Shown here in pieces: positions 9,398-16,984 of a stretch of DNA of 64,000 nt. Made by a program: the position numbers and the translations under genes. The stretch lies in contig JAPOYR010000011.1 in assembly GCA_026706485.1 (NCBI GenBank), forward strand, positions 372,001 through 436,000, given 5' to 3'. Source of the stretch: Chloroflexota bacterium. GTDB taxonomy: Bacteria; Chloroflexota; UBA11872. The notes below the pieces were generated by a model. The model was not told the origin of the DNA and did no database searches. It saw only the letters and a list, made by a program, of their open reading frames with translations. The stretch's first letter is position 1. Each line of letters opens with the position of its first letter.

Positions 9398-10112
9398 CGC
9401 GAGCCGCATCGAGTGGACCGACGCCACCTGGAATCCCGTGACGGGCTGCACCCGCATGAGTCCCGGCTGTGACCACTGTTACGCCGAGCGGATGGCGAAG
9501 CGGCTGAAGGCGATGGGGAATCCTCGCTACACGAATGGGTTCGACGTGACGCTGCATTGGGACAAGGTGTCCGAGCCGCTGAAGTGGCGGCAGCCGCGTC
9601 GCATCTTTGTAAACAGCATGAGCGATCTGTTTCACGACGCGGTTCCGCCGGAATTTGTGCGGGCGGTTTTCGACACCATGGCGGCCGCACACTGGCACGA
9701 GTTCCAGGTTCTCACCAAGCGCGCTCGGCGGCTCCCCAAGGTCGCGGGGGACCTCAGATGGCCGCCCAATGTGTGGCTAGGCGTCTCGGTTGAATCGCAG
9801 GAATATGCGTGGCGCGCGGACCACTTGCGTCGGGTGCCTGCCGCGGTGCGCTTCTTGTCGGTCGAGCCGCTTGTCGGTCCCGTTCAGACGCTGGACTTGG
9901 ACGGCATCGACTGGGTCATCGTGGGCGGCGAAAGCGGACCGGGCGCCCGACCGATGGACCCGCAGTGGGCGCGCGCGATTCGCAATCAGTGCGTGGCCGA
10001 ATCCGTCCCATTCTTCTTCAAGCAGTGGGGAGGTGTGAACAAGCACCGCACGGGACGCGTGCTCGACGGCCGCACATGGGACGAATTCCCGGTGGCGACC
10101 GCCAAAGCCTAG
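9390..10112 (+). CDS. Three-Cys-motif protein, DUF5131 / phage Gp37-Gp68 family
   Basis: A 240-residue protein beginning SRIEWTDATWNPVTGC and continuing TRMSPGCDHCYAE, which gives the Cys-x6-Cys-x2-Cys pattern that names the family. A radical-SAM-like iron-sulfur site is plausible but unproven. Other family segments are FVNSMSDLFH, LTKRA, WLGVSVE and VGGESGPGARPM. Homologues occur in phages and bacteria next to TcmP. The ATG at 9390 overlaps tcmP by eight bases; an upstream start inside tcmP is unlikely. No biochemical role is established. Confidence 0.85.
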   Translation: MSSASRIEWTDATWNPVTGCTRMSPGCDHCYAERMAKRLKAMGNPRYTNGFDVTLHWDKVSEPLKWRQPRRIFVNSMSDLFHDAVPPEFVRAVFDTMAAAHWHEFQVLTKRARRLPKVAGDLRWPPNVWLGVSVESQEYAWRADHLRRVPAAVRFLSVEPLVGPVQTLDLDGIDWVIVGGESGPGARPMDPQWARAIRNQCVAESVPFFFKQWGGVNKHRTGRVLDGRTWDEFPVATAKA

Positions 10113-10133
10113 CCGGCGAGCAGTCGGTCCCCG

Positions 10134-11216
10134 CTAGCTCGCCCCGTTCAACCTCGGCATCACCTCGTCCACCAGCAGCGTCATCGACTGCACCCACTGG
10201 TCGCGCGGCTGCCACTCGTGCGCCATGGCCAGCAGCACGCCGAACCCACCCACGTCGTCGTAGAGCTTCTGCAGCTTGGCGGTGACGTCGTCCGGGCTGC
10301 CCACGATGAAGACGTTGTCCACCAGGTACTCGACCGTCACGTCGGAGTCCGGCATGTCCGTGTCGATCTTCATCGCGTCGAGCATGCGCACCTTCGGCAT
10401 GATGTGCAGGAAGTAGTGACGGAAGTCGCGGGCCAGCGTGCCTTCCAGGGCTTCTTTCCGCGCCTTCTCGGTGGTTTCGGCGATATAGACCTCGCGCGCG
10501 ATGCGCCATTGCGAGCGGTCGGGCGTTCGGCCGGCCTCCCGCGCGCCCTCCTCCACCGATTCCCAGTGCGTCTTGACCACGCGCGTCGGCACCAGGTTGA
10601 TGCTCATCGGAATCCACCCACGCGCGCCCGCCAGCGTCAGCGTGCCGGAGTTCTCCGACACTCCGGCTACCCCGATCGGCGGATGCGGCTTCTGGTAGGG
10701 CTCCATGTGCACCCGCAGGCCGATCAGATCGTCCGGCTCGGGAATGTTGAAGTCCCAGAAGGCCGTTCGGTAGCGTCCCGGCTTCGGGTCGTTCCAGAGC
10801 ATGAGCACCGTTTCGATGGCTTCGCGCGTCATGGCCCGGTGCTCGCCTGTCTTCGGGTCGAAGCCGAACACCTCGAAGTCGCCGGGAAATCCGCCGGAGC
10901 CCACGCCCCACATGAAACGGCCCTTGGCCATGTGGTCGAGCTGGGCGATCCGGTGGGCGATCATGAATGGGTTGTGGTTGGGCATGCAGGTCACGCCCGT
11001 CCCGAACTTCATGCGCTCGGTTTTTGCCAGCGCGTGCGCAATGAAAATGTCGGGCGCGGGGATGTTCTCCCACTGCGTCGTGAAGTGCTCCCCGATCCAC
11101 GCCTCGCTATAGCCCAACTTTTCGAGCGTGATGAGCATGTCGAGGTCGTTTTCGAGCGTCTCGGTGACGTTCGACCCCGGAGGGTGCAGGGGCATGGCGA
11201 ACAGTCCGACGTCCAT
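10134..11216 (-). CDS. LLM class flavin-dependent oxidoreductase (luciferase-like monooxygenase)
   Basis: A 360-residue TIM-barrel protein of the bacterial luciferase/F420 oxidoreductase family. Typical segments are YSEAWIGEHF near residue 35, GTGVTCMPNHNPF, the GRFMWGVGSGGFPGDFEVFG flavin-phosphate region and PPIGVAGVSENSGTLTLAG. Members use FMN or F420 to oxidise aldehydes, alkanes or other small molecules; neither cofactor nor substrate can be assigned here. Two stand-alone neighbours on the other strand (DUF5131 and DedA) give no pathway context. Confidence 0.88.
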   Translation of the reverse strand: MDVGLFAMPLHPPGSNVTETLENDLDMLITLEKLGYSEAWIGEHFTTQWENIPAPDIFIAHALAKTERMKFGTGVTCMPNHNPFMIAHRIAQLDHMAKGRFMWGVGSGGFPGDFEVFGFDPKTGEHRAMTREAIETVLMLWNDPKPGRYRTAFWDFNIPEPDDLIGLRVHMEPYQKPHPPIGVAGVSENSGTLTLAGARGWIPMSINLVPTRVVKTHWESVEEGAREAGRTPDRSQWRIAREVYIAETTEKARKEALEGTLARDFRHYFLHIMPKVRMLDAMKIDTDMPDSDVTVEYLVDNVFIVGSPDDVTAKLQKLYDDVGGFGVLLAMAHEWQPRDQWVQSMTLLVDEVMPRLNGAS

Positions 11217-11376
11217 CGCAACCTCCGTCCCGTATCCGGACAGTGCGGGCGCGCGTTGAGCCGCGATTGTCGGCCAGCGGCGGACATAGCGTCAACGCGG
11301 CGGCAATTGACCGGGAGCGTCGACCACCGCCTGCGCGCTCGTTGCTACCGTGGACGGCGGGACCGCGCACGGTGCG

Positions 11377-12066
11377 ATGTCGATGGCCGAGTGGGTAGCC
11401 GAGCAGGGACAGCTGCTGCTGGCCTTGCTCGAAGATCACCAATACCTTGCGCTCGCCCTCGCCGTCGGTCTCGAGGGCGCCGGCGTGCCGCTGCCGATCT
11501 CGGCCGAGGTGGTCGTGGTCACGATGGGGTTTCAGGTCTACCGCGGCGAGGCGAACCCGTGGGCGGTGATGGGCACCGTGGTGGCGTCCGCCACGGCCGG
11601 CGTGAGCGTGCAGTATTGGATTGCGCGCGGCATCGGCCGCCCCCTGCTCGATCGCTACGGACGCATCCTGCGGATTCGCCCCACGCACCTGGAGCGCCTC
11701 GAACGCTGGTTCGCGCGACGCGCCTTCCCGGTGGTCGTGATCGGCCGCGTCGTGCCGGCCGTGCGCATCATCATTCCCGTCGTGGCCGGGGTTGCGCGCG
11801 GCGACTTCCGCCGCTTCGTGCCCGCCGCGGCCGCCGGAATCTCGCTCTGGGCCCTGCTCTACATGGGCATCGGCTGGGCCTTCGGCGACACGGTCGAGCA
11901 CCTCGTGACGACCCTGCTGGAGGACCCGACGCTGGCGGTCATCGTGGGCGCCGCGGTCGGCGGCCTTCTCGCGGTGCTCGTCGTGCTCCGCTTCCGCCGT
12001 CGTCTGGCGCCGCTCGTCGCCGGTCCGGCGGCGCGCCTAACCGAGCGATTCGGGCGGCGCGGCTAG
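11377..12066 (+). CDS. DedA family (SNARE-associated) membrane protein
   Basis: A 229-residue polytopic protein with hydrophobic stretches at the N-terminus (GVPLPISAEVVVVTMGF), in the middle and at the C-terminus. GRVVPAVRIIIPVVAG is the DedA Arg/Pro motif. DedA proteins act in the cytoplasmic membrane as lipid scramblases or proton-linked transporters involved in envelope maintenance. The start could be GTG 11350 or ATG 11377/11383; ATG 11377 is used. It is convergent with the RidA gene, ten bases downstream. Confidence 0.87.
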   Translation: MSMAEWVAEQGQLLLALLEDHQYLALALAVGLEGAGVPLPISAEVVVVTMGFQVYRGEANPWAVMGTVVASATAGVSVQYWIARGIGRPLLDRYGRILRIRPTHLERLERWFARRAFPVVVIGRVVPAVRIIIPVVAGVARGDFRRFVPAAAAGISLWALLYMGIGWAFGDTVEHLVTTLLEDPTLAVIVGAAVGGLLAVLVVLRFRRRLAPLVAGPAARLTERFGRRG

Positions 12067-12076
12067 GTCTCGTCCG

Positions 12077-12457
12077 CTAGTCGAGCACCGCCGTCGCCTC
12101 GATCTCCACCAGGCCGCCCGGGAGCGCCAGCTCCACGCCCACGGTCGAGCGCGCGGGCTTGAGGTCGCCGAAGTACTCGATGTAGACCTCGTTCATGCCG
12201 GAGAAGTTGGCGATGTCGGTGATGAACACCGTCACCTTCACCACGTCTTCGAGCGTCGCCCCGGCGGCTTCCAGCGCGGTCTTGACGTTCTCGAGCGTCT
12301 GCCGCGTCTGCGAGGTGATGTCGTCGCCCACCAGCTTGCCGTCGGCGTCGAGGCCCAACATGCCGGCGGTCGTCACGATGTTGTTCTTGCGAACCACGAG
12401 CGTGTAAGGAGCAATCGGCGCGGACATGCTGTCCGGGTTGATGCGCTGGATTCCCAT
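12077..12457 (-). CDS. RidA family enamine/imine deaminase
   Basis: A 126-residue protein of the YjgF/YER057c/UK114 family. The C-terminal signature PARSTVGVELALPGGLVEIE contains the Arg that binds the carboxylate of imine substrates, and DVVKVTVFITDI is the usual trimer-interface strand. RidA hydrolyses reactive enamines released by PLP enzymes such as threonine dehydratase. Length matches the family. It stands alone between DedA and a repeat block. Confidence 0.92.
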   Translation of the reverse strand: MGIQRINPDSMSAPIAPYTLVVRKNNIVTTAGMLGLDADGKLVGDDITSQTRQTLENVKTALEAAGATLEDVVKVTVFITDIANFSGMNEVYIEYFGDLKPARSTVGVELALPGGLVEIEATAVLD

Positions 12458-12606
12458 GAGCGTTTCTCTCTGTCAGTGACTCGGTTCCCGAGGGTACACG
12501 GCGGAATGGCGATTGGCCGTCCAACAAGCCCATTTCGTACTCCCTTGTCGGACGCTGGAACAGAGTCCGTACCCCCTCTCCGACTGTCCCTAAGTGCTCT
12601 CAGTTG

Positions 12607-12838
12607 CGAGACCCTTGCGCAACCCCTCCGTCATTCCCGCGAAGGCGGGAATCCACCCTTCATTGATCCCGGGGGCGGACAGGATGCGCCCGGTCATCGC
12701 CAAGTCCGGCTGGATTCTGCAAGAGTCTCCGGAGGCGGGAATCCACCCTTCATTGATCCCGGGGGCGGACAGGATGCGCCCGGTCATCGCCAAGTCCGGC
12801 TGGATTCTGCAAGAGTCTCCGGAGGCGGGAATCCAGCG
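12607..12838. repeat. Inverted-end repeat element with an internal 90-bp tandem duplication
   Basis: A complete copy (about 12607-12730) starts with GAGACCCTTGCG and ends TGCAAGAGTCTCC, near-perfect inverted ends, around the hairpin ATTCCCGCGAAGGCGGGAAT (12633-12652). A second, near-identical 90-base unit follows (to about 12820), then the first bases of a third. The element matches the copies at 34881-35003 and 31057-31178 in opposite orientation. Open frames across the unit come from its 90-base period and are not genes. Confidence 0.8.
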
Positions 12839-12860
12839 GCGGCTGAACGGCGGTCCAGTC

Positions 12861-12881
12861 CCCTCTCCCTGAGGGAGAGGG
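12861..12881. repeat. CCCTCTCC/GGAGAGGG palindrome
   Basis: A perfect inverted repeat, CCCTCTCCCT paired with a GAGGGAGAGG arm, followed by TTAGGGTGAGGGGG. A similar palindrome lies at 63209-63229. These sequences are dispersed in many bacterial genomes and could also end transcription, but no T-tract follows. Confidence 0.6.
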
Positions 12882-12989
12882 TTAGGGTGAGGGGGTCCGG
12901 GCTTGGGCGCGCGGGCTGTAGACCAATTGCCGAACGCCACCCATCCGCGACGGCTACCATTGCGTCTCTCGTCAGCGGAGGGCCTGGCC

Positions 12990-14153
12990 GTGTACGACCT
13001 CCTGATCTCCGGCGGCACCGTCGTCGACCCGGCGCAGGGCCTCAACCACCCGCGCGACGTGGCGATCGCGGGCGGCCGCGTGCGCGCGGTCGCCGAGCGC
13101 ATCGATCCCGCGCAGGCCGAGCACGTCCTCGACGCCTCCGGCCTCCTGGTCACGCCCGGCCTCGTCGACGTCCACGTCCACGTCTACGACGGCGTGAGCC
13201 ACTACGGCATCGACGCTGACACCTACGTCCTTCCGAGCGGCGTCACCACGGCCATCGACGCCGGATCGGCCGGCGCCGACACCTTCGAGGGCCTGCGGCG
13301 CTACGTGATCGAGGTTTCGGAAACGCGCCTCAAGGCCTGCCTCAACATCTCGGCGACGGGCATGGTCTCGCCGGTGGTGGGCGAGCTGGAGGACATCCGT
13401 CTCATAGACCCGAAGAAGGCCATCGAGGTCTGCGAGCGCCACCGCGACGTGATCGTCGGCGTCAAGGCCCGGCTCAGCGAGAACCTGGCGGGAAACAACG
13501 CCCTGCCCGCCCTGCACCGGGCCCGCGAGGCGGCGGACGCGGTGGGGCTGCCCATCATGATTCATCCCAACGCGCCCGTCTGCACGCTGGACGACATCCT
13601 CCGCGAGATGAAGGCCGGCGACCTGTTGACCCACTGCTATCACGGGTTGGACGAGGGCATCCTGGACGATGACGGCCGCGTGCGCGCCCCGGTCCGCGAC
13701 GCCGTAAACCGCGGCGTCCACCTCGACGTGGGGCACGGCCAGGGCAGCTTCTCCTGGAGCGTGGCCGAGTCGGCGATGGCGCAGGATCTCGTCCCAAGCA
13801 CCATCAGCAGCGATCTGCACGCCTACAATTTCGACGGTCCGGTCTTCGATCTGGCCACCACCCTCAGCAAATTCCTGCACCTGGGCCTGGATCTGCCCGA
13901 CGCCCTGCGCCGCTGCACCGTCACCCCGGCCGAGATCCTGGGCATGCAAGGCCAGATCGGCACCCTGGCCGTCGGCGCCCACGCGGACGCCGCGCTGTTC
14001 CGCGAGGAGATCGGCGCCCACAGCTTCGAGGACGCCCACGGCCAAACTCGCATCGGCGAGCGCCGCCTGGTGCCCGTCAAGGTCGTCAAAGGCGGCAAGG
14101 TCATCGACGCCATCGCCCGCGGCTGGCACGGCGACCATCATCACCATCACTAG
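12990..14153 (+). CDS. Amidohydrolase/deacetylase family metallohydrolase (dihydroorotase-like)
   Basis: A 387-residue TIM-barrel amidohydrolase. LLVTPGLVDVHVHVY carries the HxH metal pair, GVKAR near residue 150 the Lys likely carbamylated to bridge two metals, then LTHCYHG, LDVGHGQG and the catalytic Asp in TISSDLHAY. The closest described groups are dihydroorotase-like deacetylases and D-glutamate/amino-acid deacetylases; the substrate is unknown. The GTG at 12990 has GGAGG upstream and begins YDLLISGGTVVDP, the family's normal start. The protein ends in five consecutive His residues encoded naturally by the genome. Confidence 0.88.
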   Translation: MYDLLISGGTVVDPAQGLNHPRDVAIAGGRVRAVAERIDPAQAEHVLDASGLLVTPGLVDVHVHVYDGVSHYGIDADTYVLPSGVTTAIDAGSAGADTFEGLRRYVIEVSETRLKACLNISATGMVSPVVGELEDIRLIDPKKAIEVCERHRDVIVGVKARLSENLAGNNALPALHRAREAADAVGLPIMIHPNAPVCTLDDILREMKAGDLLTHCYHGLDEGILDDDGRVRAPVRDAVNRGVHLDVGHGQGSFSWSVAESAMAQDLVPSTISSDLHAYNFDGPVFDLATTLSKFLHLGLDLPDALRRCTVTPAEILGMQGQIGTLAVGAHADAALFREEIGAHSFEDAHGQTRIGERRLVPVKVVKGGKVIDAIARGWHGDHHHHH

Positions 14154-14195
14154 GCGGGTCGGGTTGGGGCTGTCGCCGACCGCGCCTCCGCTATA

Positions 14196-14285
14196 GGAGA
14201 CTTTTGCGTAGACCCTTCGTCATTCCCGCGAAGGCGGGAATCCACCCGTCGCTGAATCTGGTGGCGGGTGGGATTTGCACGGCCA
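14196..14285. repeat. Truncated copy of the inverted-end repeat element
   Basis: It starts GGAGACTTTTGCGTAGACCC and contains the hairpin ATTCCCGCGAAGGCGGGAAT at 14222-14241 followed by a diverged internal part. The opposite end is missing. Location is just after the amidohydrolase stop. Confidence 0.7.
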
Positions 14286-14744
14286 TCCTTAGTCTGACCG
14301 GATGTTGCATGGGTCTTCGATAGCCCGTAGCTGCCTGACCGACCGGATCGACACCCGTCGCCCGGTGCTCCCATTGATTGGCGAGTCCAGCTGACGTCTC
14401 ACGACAGATCGCGGAAGGGCGGCGCGCCCAGACTGTGCGGTGCAATCCGGCTGGCGCTTGAATCGACCATGGAACGATTCGGCTGCCTCGCGCGTATTGT
14501 TTGGTAGGAGTGCCGAGAAACAGATGCCGCGATGGCGCCTGAGACTTACCTGCGAGCATCCAACGCCTTGCCTGGCGGGCGGCATAGACGAACGGTCGCG
14601 AACAGTTCCGGGAATCCGGAACCGGTGACTCGACGGCGATATCGTGGCCGCTCGGACGGGATGCGATGCCGCCGACGCCACCACATTGGGCATCTGTTGA
14701 CTAGGACGACAGTGTCGTGAACCTCAATCCTTGAGAGCCTGACG
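14286..14744. other. Non-coding stretch, no supported feature
   Basis: About 460 bases between the repeat and the next lipoprotein gene. Only short open frames without family motifs or ribosome sites occur. No tRNA-like fold or clear promoter was recognised; it presumably contains the promoter of the downstream lipoprotein gene. Confidence 0.4.
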
Positions 14745-14810
14745 GTGCACCTCATTCATTGGAAATCTTGGCCTTGTACTCACCGAATGAGGCGCGGTGA
14801 CGGTGGCGTG

Positions 14811-16958
14811 GTGAGTCACGGGATTAGCAGGCGTGGCTCCGGGGCGCTGGCGCGGGTCGCCTTACCGGCGGTGCTTGTGGCAGCGCTAGCGATTGGATGT
14901 GGTCCCGACGGAACCGAAGAGCCCCAGTTCATAGAAATAGTGAAAACAGACGTCCCTGTGCATGTACACAGAGCAACCACGGCTTTGACCACTCACGGCC
15001 AGCTCACCTTTCAGGAGTGTGACGGGCGATTCGGTTGGGGCCCGCGATATGACTATGACGTGGTGGCCTGGAGTCCCGACGGGTCGACGGTGTATTTCAC
15101 GTATGGCTGGGACCTCTACGGCGTCACGGCGGATGGGTCGCGCCTCTGGCTGATCGCCACCGGCGCGCCGCCAGAATCGGACCCTCTCAGGGCAACGGCA
15201 CCGGCGACGGCGTTCTCGGTGGCGCCGGACGGGAGCCACCTGGTGTACGCGAGCTGCCGCTACCCACCAGCGGAGTTCACCATGCCGGATGGTCGAGTGT
15301 TGCTGGATGCCGGCGGGGGAACGTTCGAGCTGGTGCGGATCACGGTCGATGGCGGGAATGTGGAGCGGCTCACGGCGAACCGGGGCGTGGATCACTATTC
15401 CGCTTGGTCGCCGGATGGGCGGCGCATTGCCTACGTATCCGATGCCGAGCTGGTCGCTAGTGAACTTGATGCCGCGTTGGCAGACCAGCACCCGGCGCCG
15501 CCTAGCCGGCGCATTCGGAGCAATTCCGACGCCTCGTGGGTGGGCCTGTACACGATGGCGGCCGATGGCACCGACATTCGACCGGTGCTGGACGAGGACT
15601 TCGCGGTGCTGCACCAGCCGCCCGCCTGGTCGCCCGATGGCCGGCATTTGGCCGTCGTGCGATATGGCAAAGAAGAGTCGGCATTTGGCCCCACGACGAG
15701 GAGTACCAGACGGCAGTTGTATGTGGTCGGGGCCGACGGCGCCGAGCCGCTGCGACTGGCGGCCAACGTGGTGAGCGGGCCCTCGTGGTCGCCGGACGGC
15801 CGGCGGCTGGCGATCGCGAAGGCGGAAGAAGGCGGGGTGGGGCTATACGTCATTGGTCTAGACGGTACGGGGGCGCGGCGGTTGATTGGCATCGAAGAGT
15901 GGCGTGGGGGCAACTGGCAAGCGCTGGAGGGTGAGAATCCGGCAGAGGCCTGGATCGACACGGTGGCCTGGTCGCCTGACGGCACGCAGATTCTCGTCCG
16001 GTCCAACGCTCGGTACACGGCGATTGTCGTCAACGTGGAGTCTGGCCGGAGCACCGAGGTAGGGATCGAACCTGGAATTCGGCCCAAGAGAGCATTCCAG
16101 GGCGTGCGGGCTGCGGCGTGGTCGCCCGATGGCTCGCGCATCGCGATGACCGGCGGCGGGGAGATCAAGCTACGAGAGGCACCCCAGATCGTGGGGACGG
16201 TGGCTCCTGACGGCACGGGTCTGAAGGTGCTGGCCTTGGTAGGCGCGGGAGGCGACCTGGTTGCGGAGGGCGCGCAGGAACCAGACGTGGTGGCCAGCCA
16301 GACTAAGTGCGCCGACGGGACGCTGGTGCCGGATCCCGCCGGGAGCGCCGGCTTGGTGCGCGATTGCCAGGTCCTGCTGGGTCTGCGCGACGCGTTGTTC
16401 GGCGAGAGCGGCCAAAAGCCGAATTGGAGTCCGGGAGCGCCGATGGCCCAATGGCTGGGAGTGACGATCACGGGCACGCCGCCGCGGGTCACGAGCCTTA
16501 GCCTGCGGTCCCAGGATTTGCGCGGGACGTTGTCGCCGGCGCTGGGCGACCTGACGTCCTTGCGCACCTTGGACCTCGCCTTCAATTCCTTCTCCGGCTC
16601 AATCCCGGCGAAGCTGGGCAACCTGTCGCAACTGCGTCGATTGGGACTCGCGTCGAACGAACTGCGAGGGCCGATTCCGCCGGCGCTCGGGCGGCTGACC
16701 AAATTGGAAGTTCTCAGTCTCAGCGATAACTACCTCGAAGGCGCGATCCCGCCGCAGCTGGGCCAGTTGGTCAACCTCCGCCTGCTCGGCCTCGAGGCCA
16801 ACAAGCTCGTCGGTGACATCCCACCGGAGTTGGGTCGCTTGCCCAAGCTGGAGTACGTCTGGCTGGGGGGCAATGACCTCACCGGCTGCGCGCCGGCGGA
16901 GTTACCGGTCGAGGATTCGGCGAGCCTCGGGCTTCCCACATGCGAGCCGGCAGCGTGA
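14811..16958 (+). CDS. Lipoprotein with PD40 (TolB-like) beta-propeller and plant-type LRR tail
   Basis: About 715 residues. A signal sequence ends in the lipobox LAIGC (Cys at residue 30). The middle has at least seven PD40 repeats of the form AWSPDGxxIA, a TolB-type propeller. From about residue 500 a Cys-containing cap leads into about five repeats LxxLxLxxNxLxGxIPxxLG, the plant-specific LRR consensus. It is probably anchored outside the membrane for binding polysaccharide or protein. GTG at 14811 gives the best signal peptide; ATG 14787 and GTG 14745 are alternatives. The next gene repeats the same LRR module. Confidence 0.85.
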   Translation: MSHGISRRGSGALARVALPAVLVAALAIGCGPDGTEEPQFIEIVKTDVPVHVHRATTALTTHGQLTFQECDGRFGWGPRYDYDVVAWSPDGSTVYFTYGWDLYGVTADGSRLWLIATGAPPESDPLRATAPATAFSVAPDGSHLVYASCRYPPAEFTMPDGRVLLDAGGGTFELVRITVDGGNVERLTANRGVDHYSAWSPDGRRIAYVSDAELVASELDAALADQHPAPPSRRIRSNSDASWVGLYTMAADGTDIRPVLDEDFAVLHQPPAWSPDGRHLAVVRYGKEESAFGPTTRSTRRQLYVVGADGAEPLRLAANVVSGPSWSPDGRRLAIAKAEEGGVGLYVIGLDGTGARRLIGIEEWRGGNWQALEGENPAEAWIDTVAWSPDGTQILVRSNARYTAIVVNVESGRSTEVGIEPGIRPKRAFQGVRAAAWSPDGSRIAMTGGGEIKLREAPQIVGTVAPDGTGLKVLALVGAGGDLVAEGAQEPDVVASQTKCADGTLVPDPAGSAGLVRDCQVLLGLRDALFGESGQKPNWSPGAPMAQWLGVTITGTPPRVTSLSLRSQDLRGTLSPALGDLTSLRTLDLAFNSFSGSIPAKLGNLSQLRRLGLASNELRGPIPPALGRLTKLEVLSLSDNYLEGAIPPQLGQLVNLRLLGLEANKLVGDIPPELGRLPKLEYVWLGGNDLTGCAPAELPVEDSASLGLPTCEPAA

Positions 16959-16984
16959 GGAGCCTCCACGAGCGAGTCTGGGGC

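Noticed and set aside
10218-12080. A 620-codon plus-strand frame across the LLM and DedA genes
   Set aside because: It spans two genes of opposite strands, is Arg/Gly-rich low-complexity in its second half and shows no domain.
12607-12838. CRISPR-like tandem repeat
   Set aside because: The period is 90 bases with no unique spacers; units are copies of an interspersed element found elsewhere in the window.
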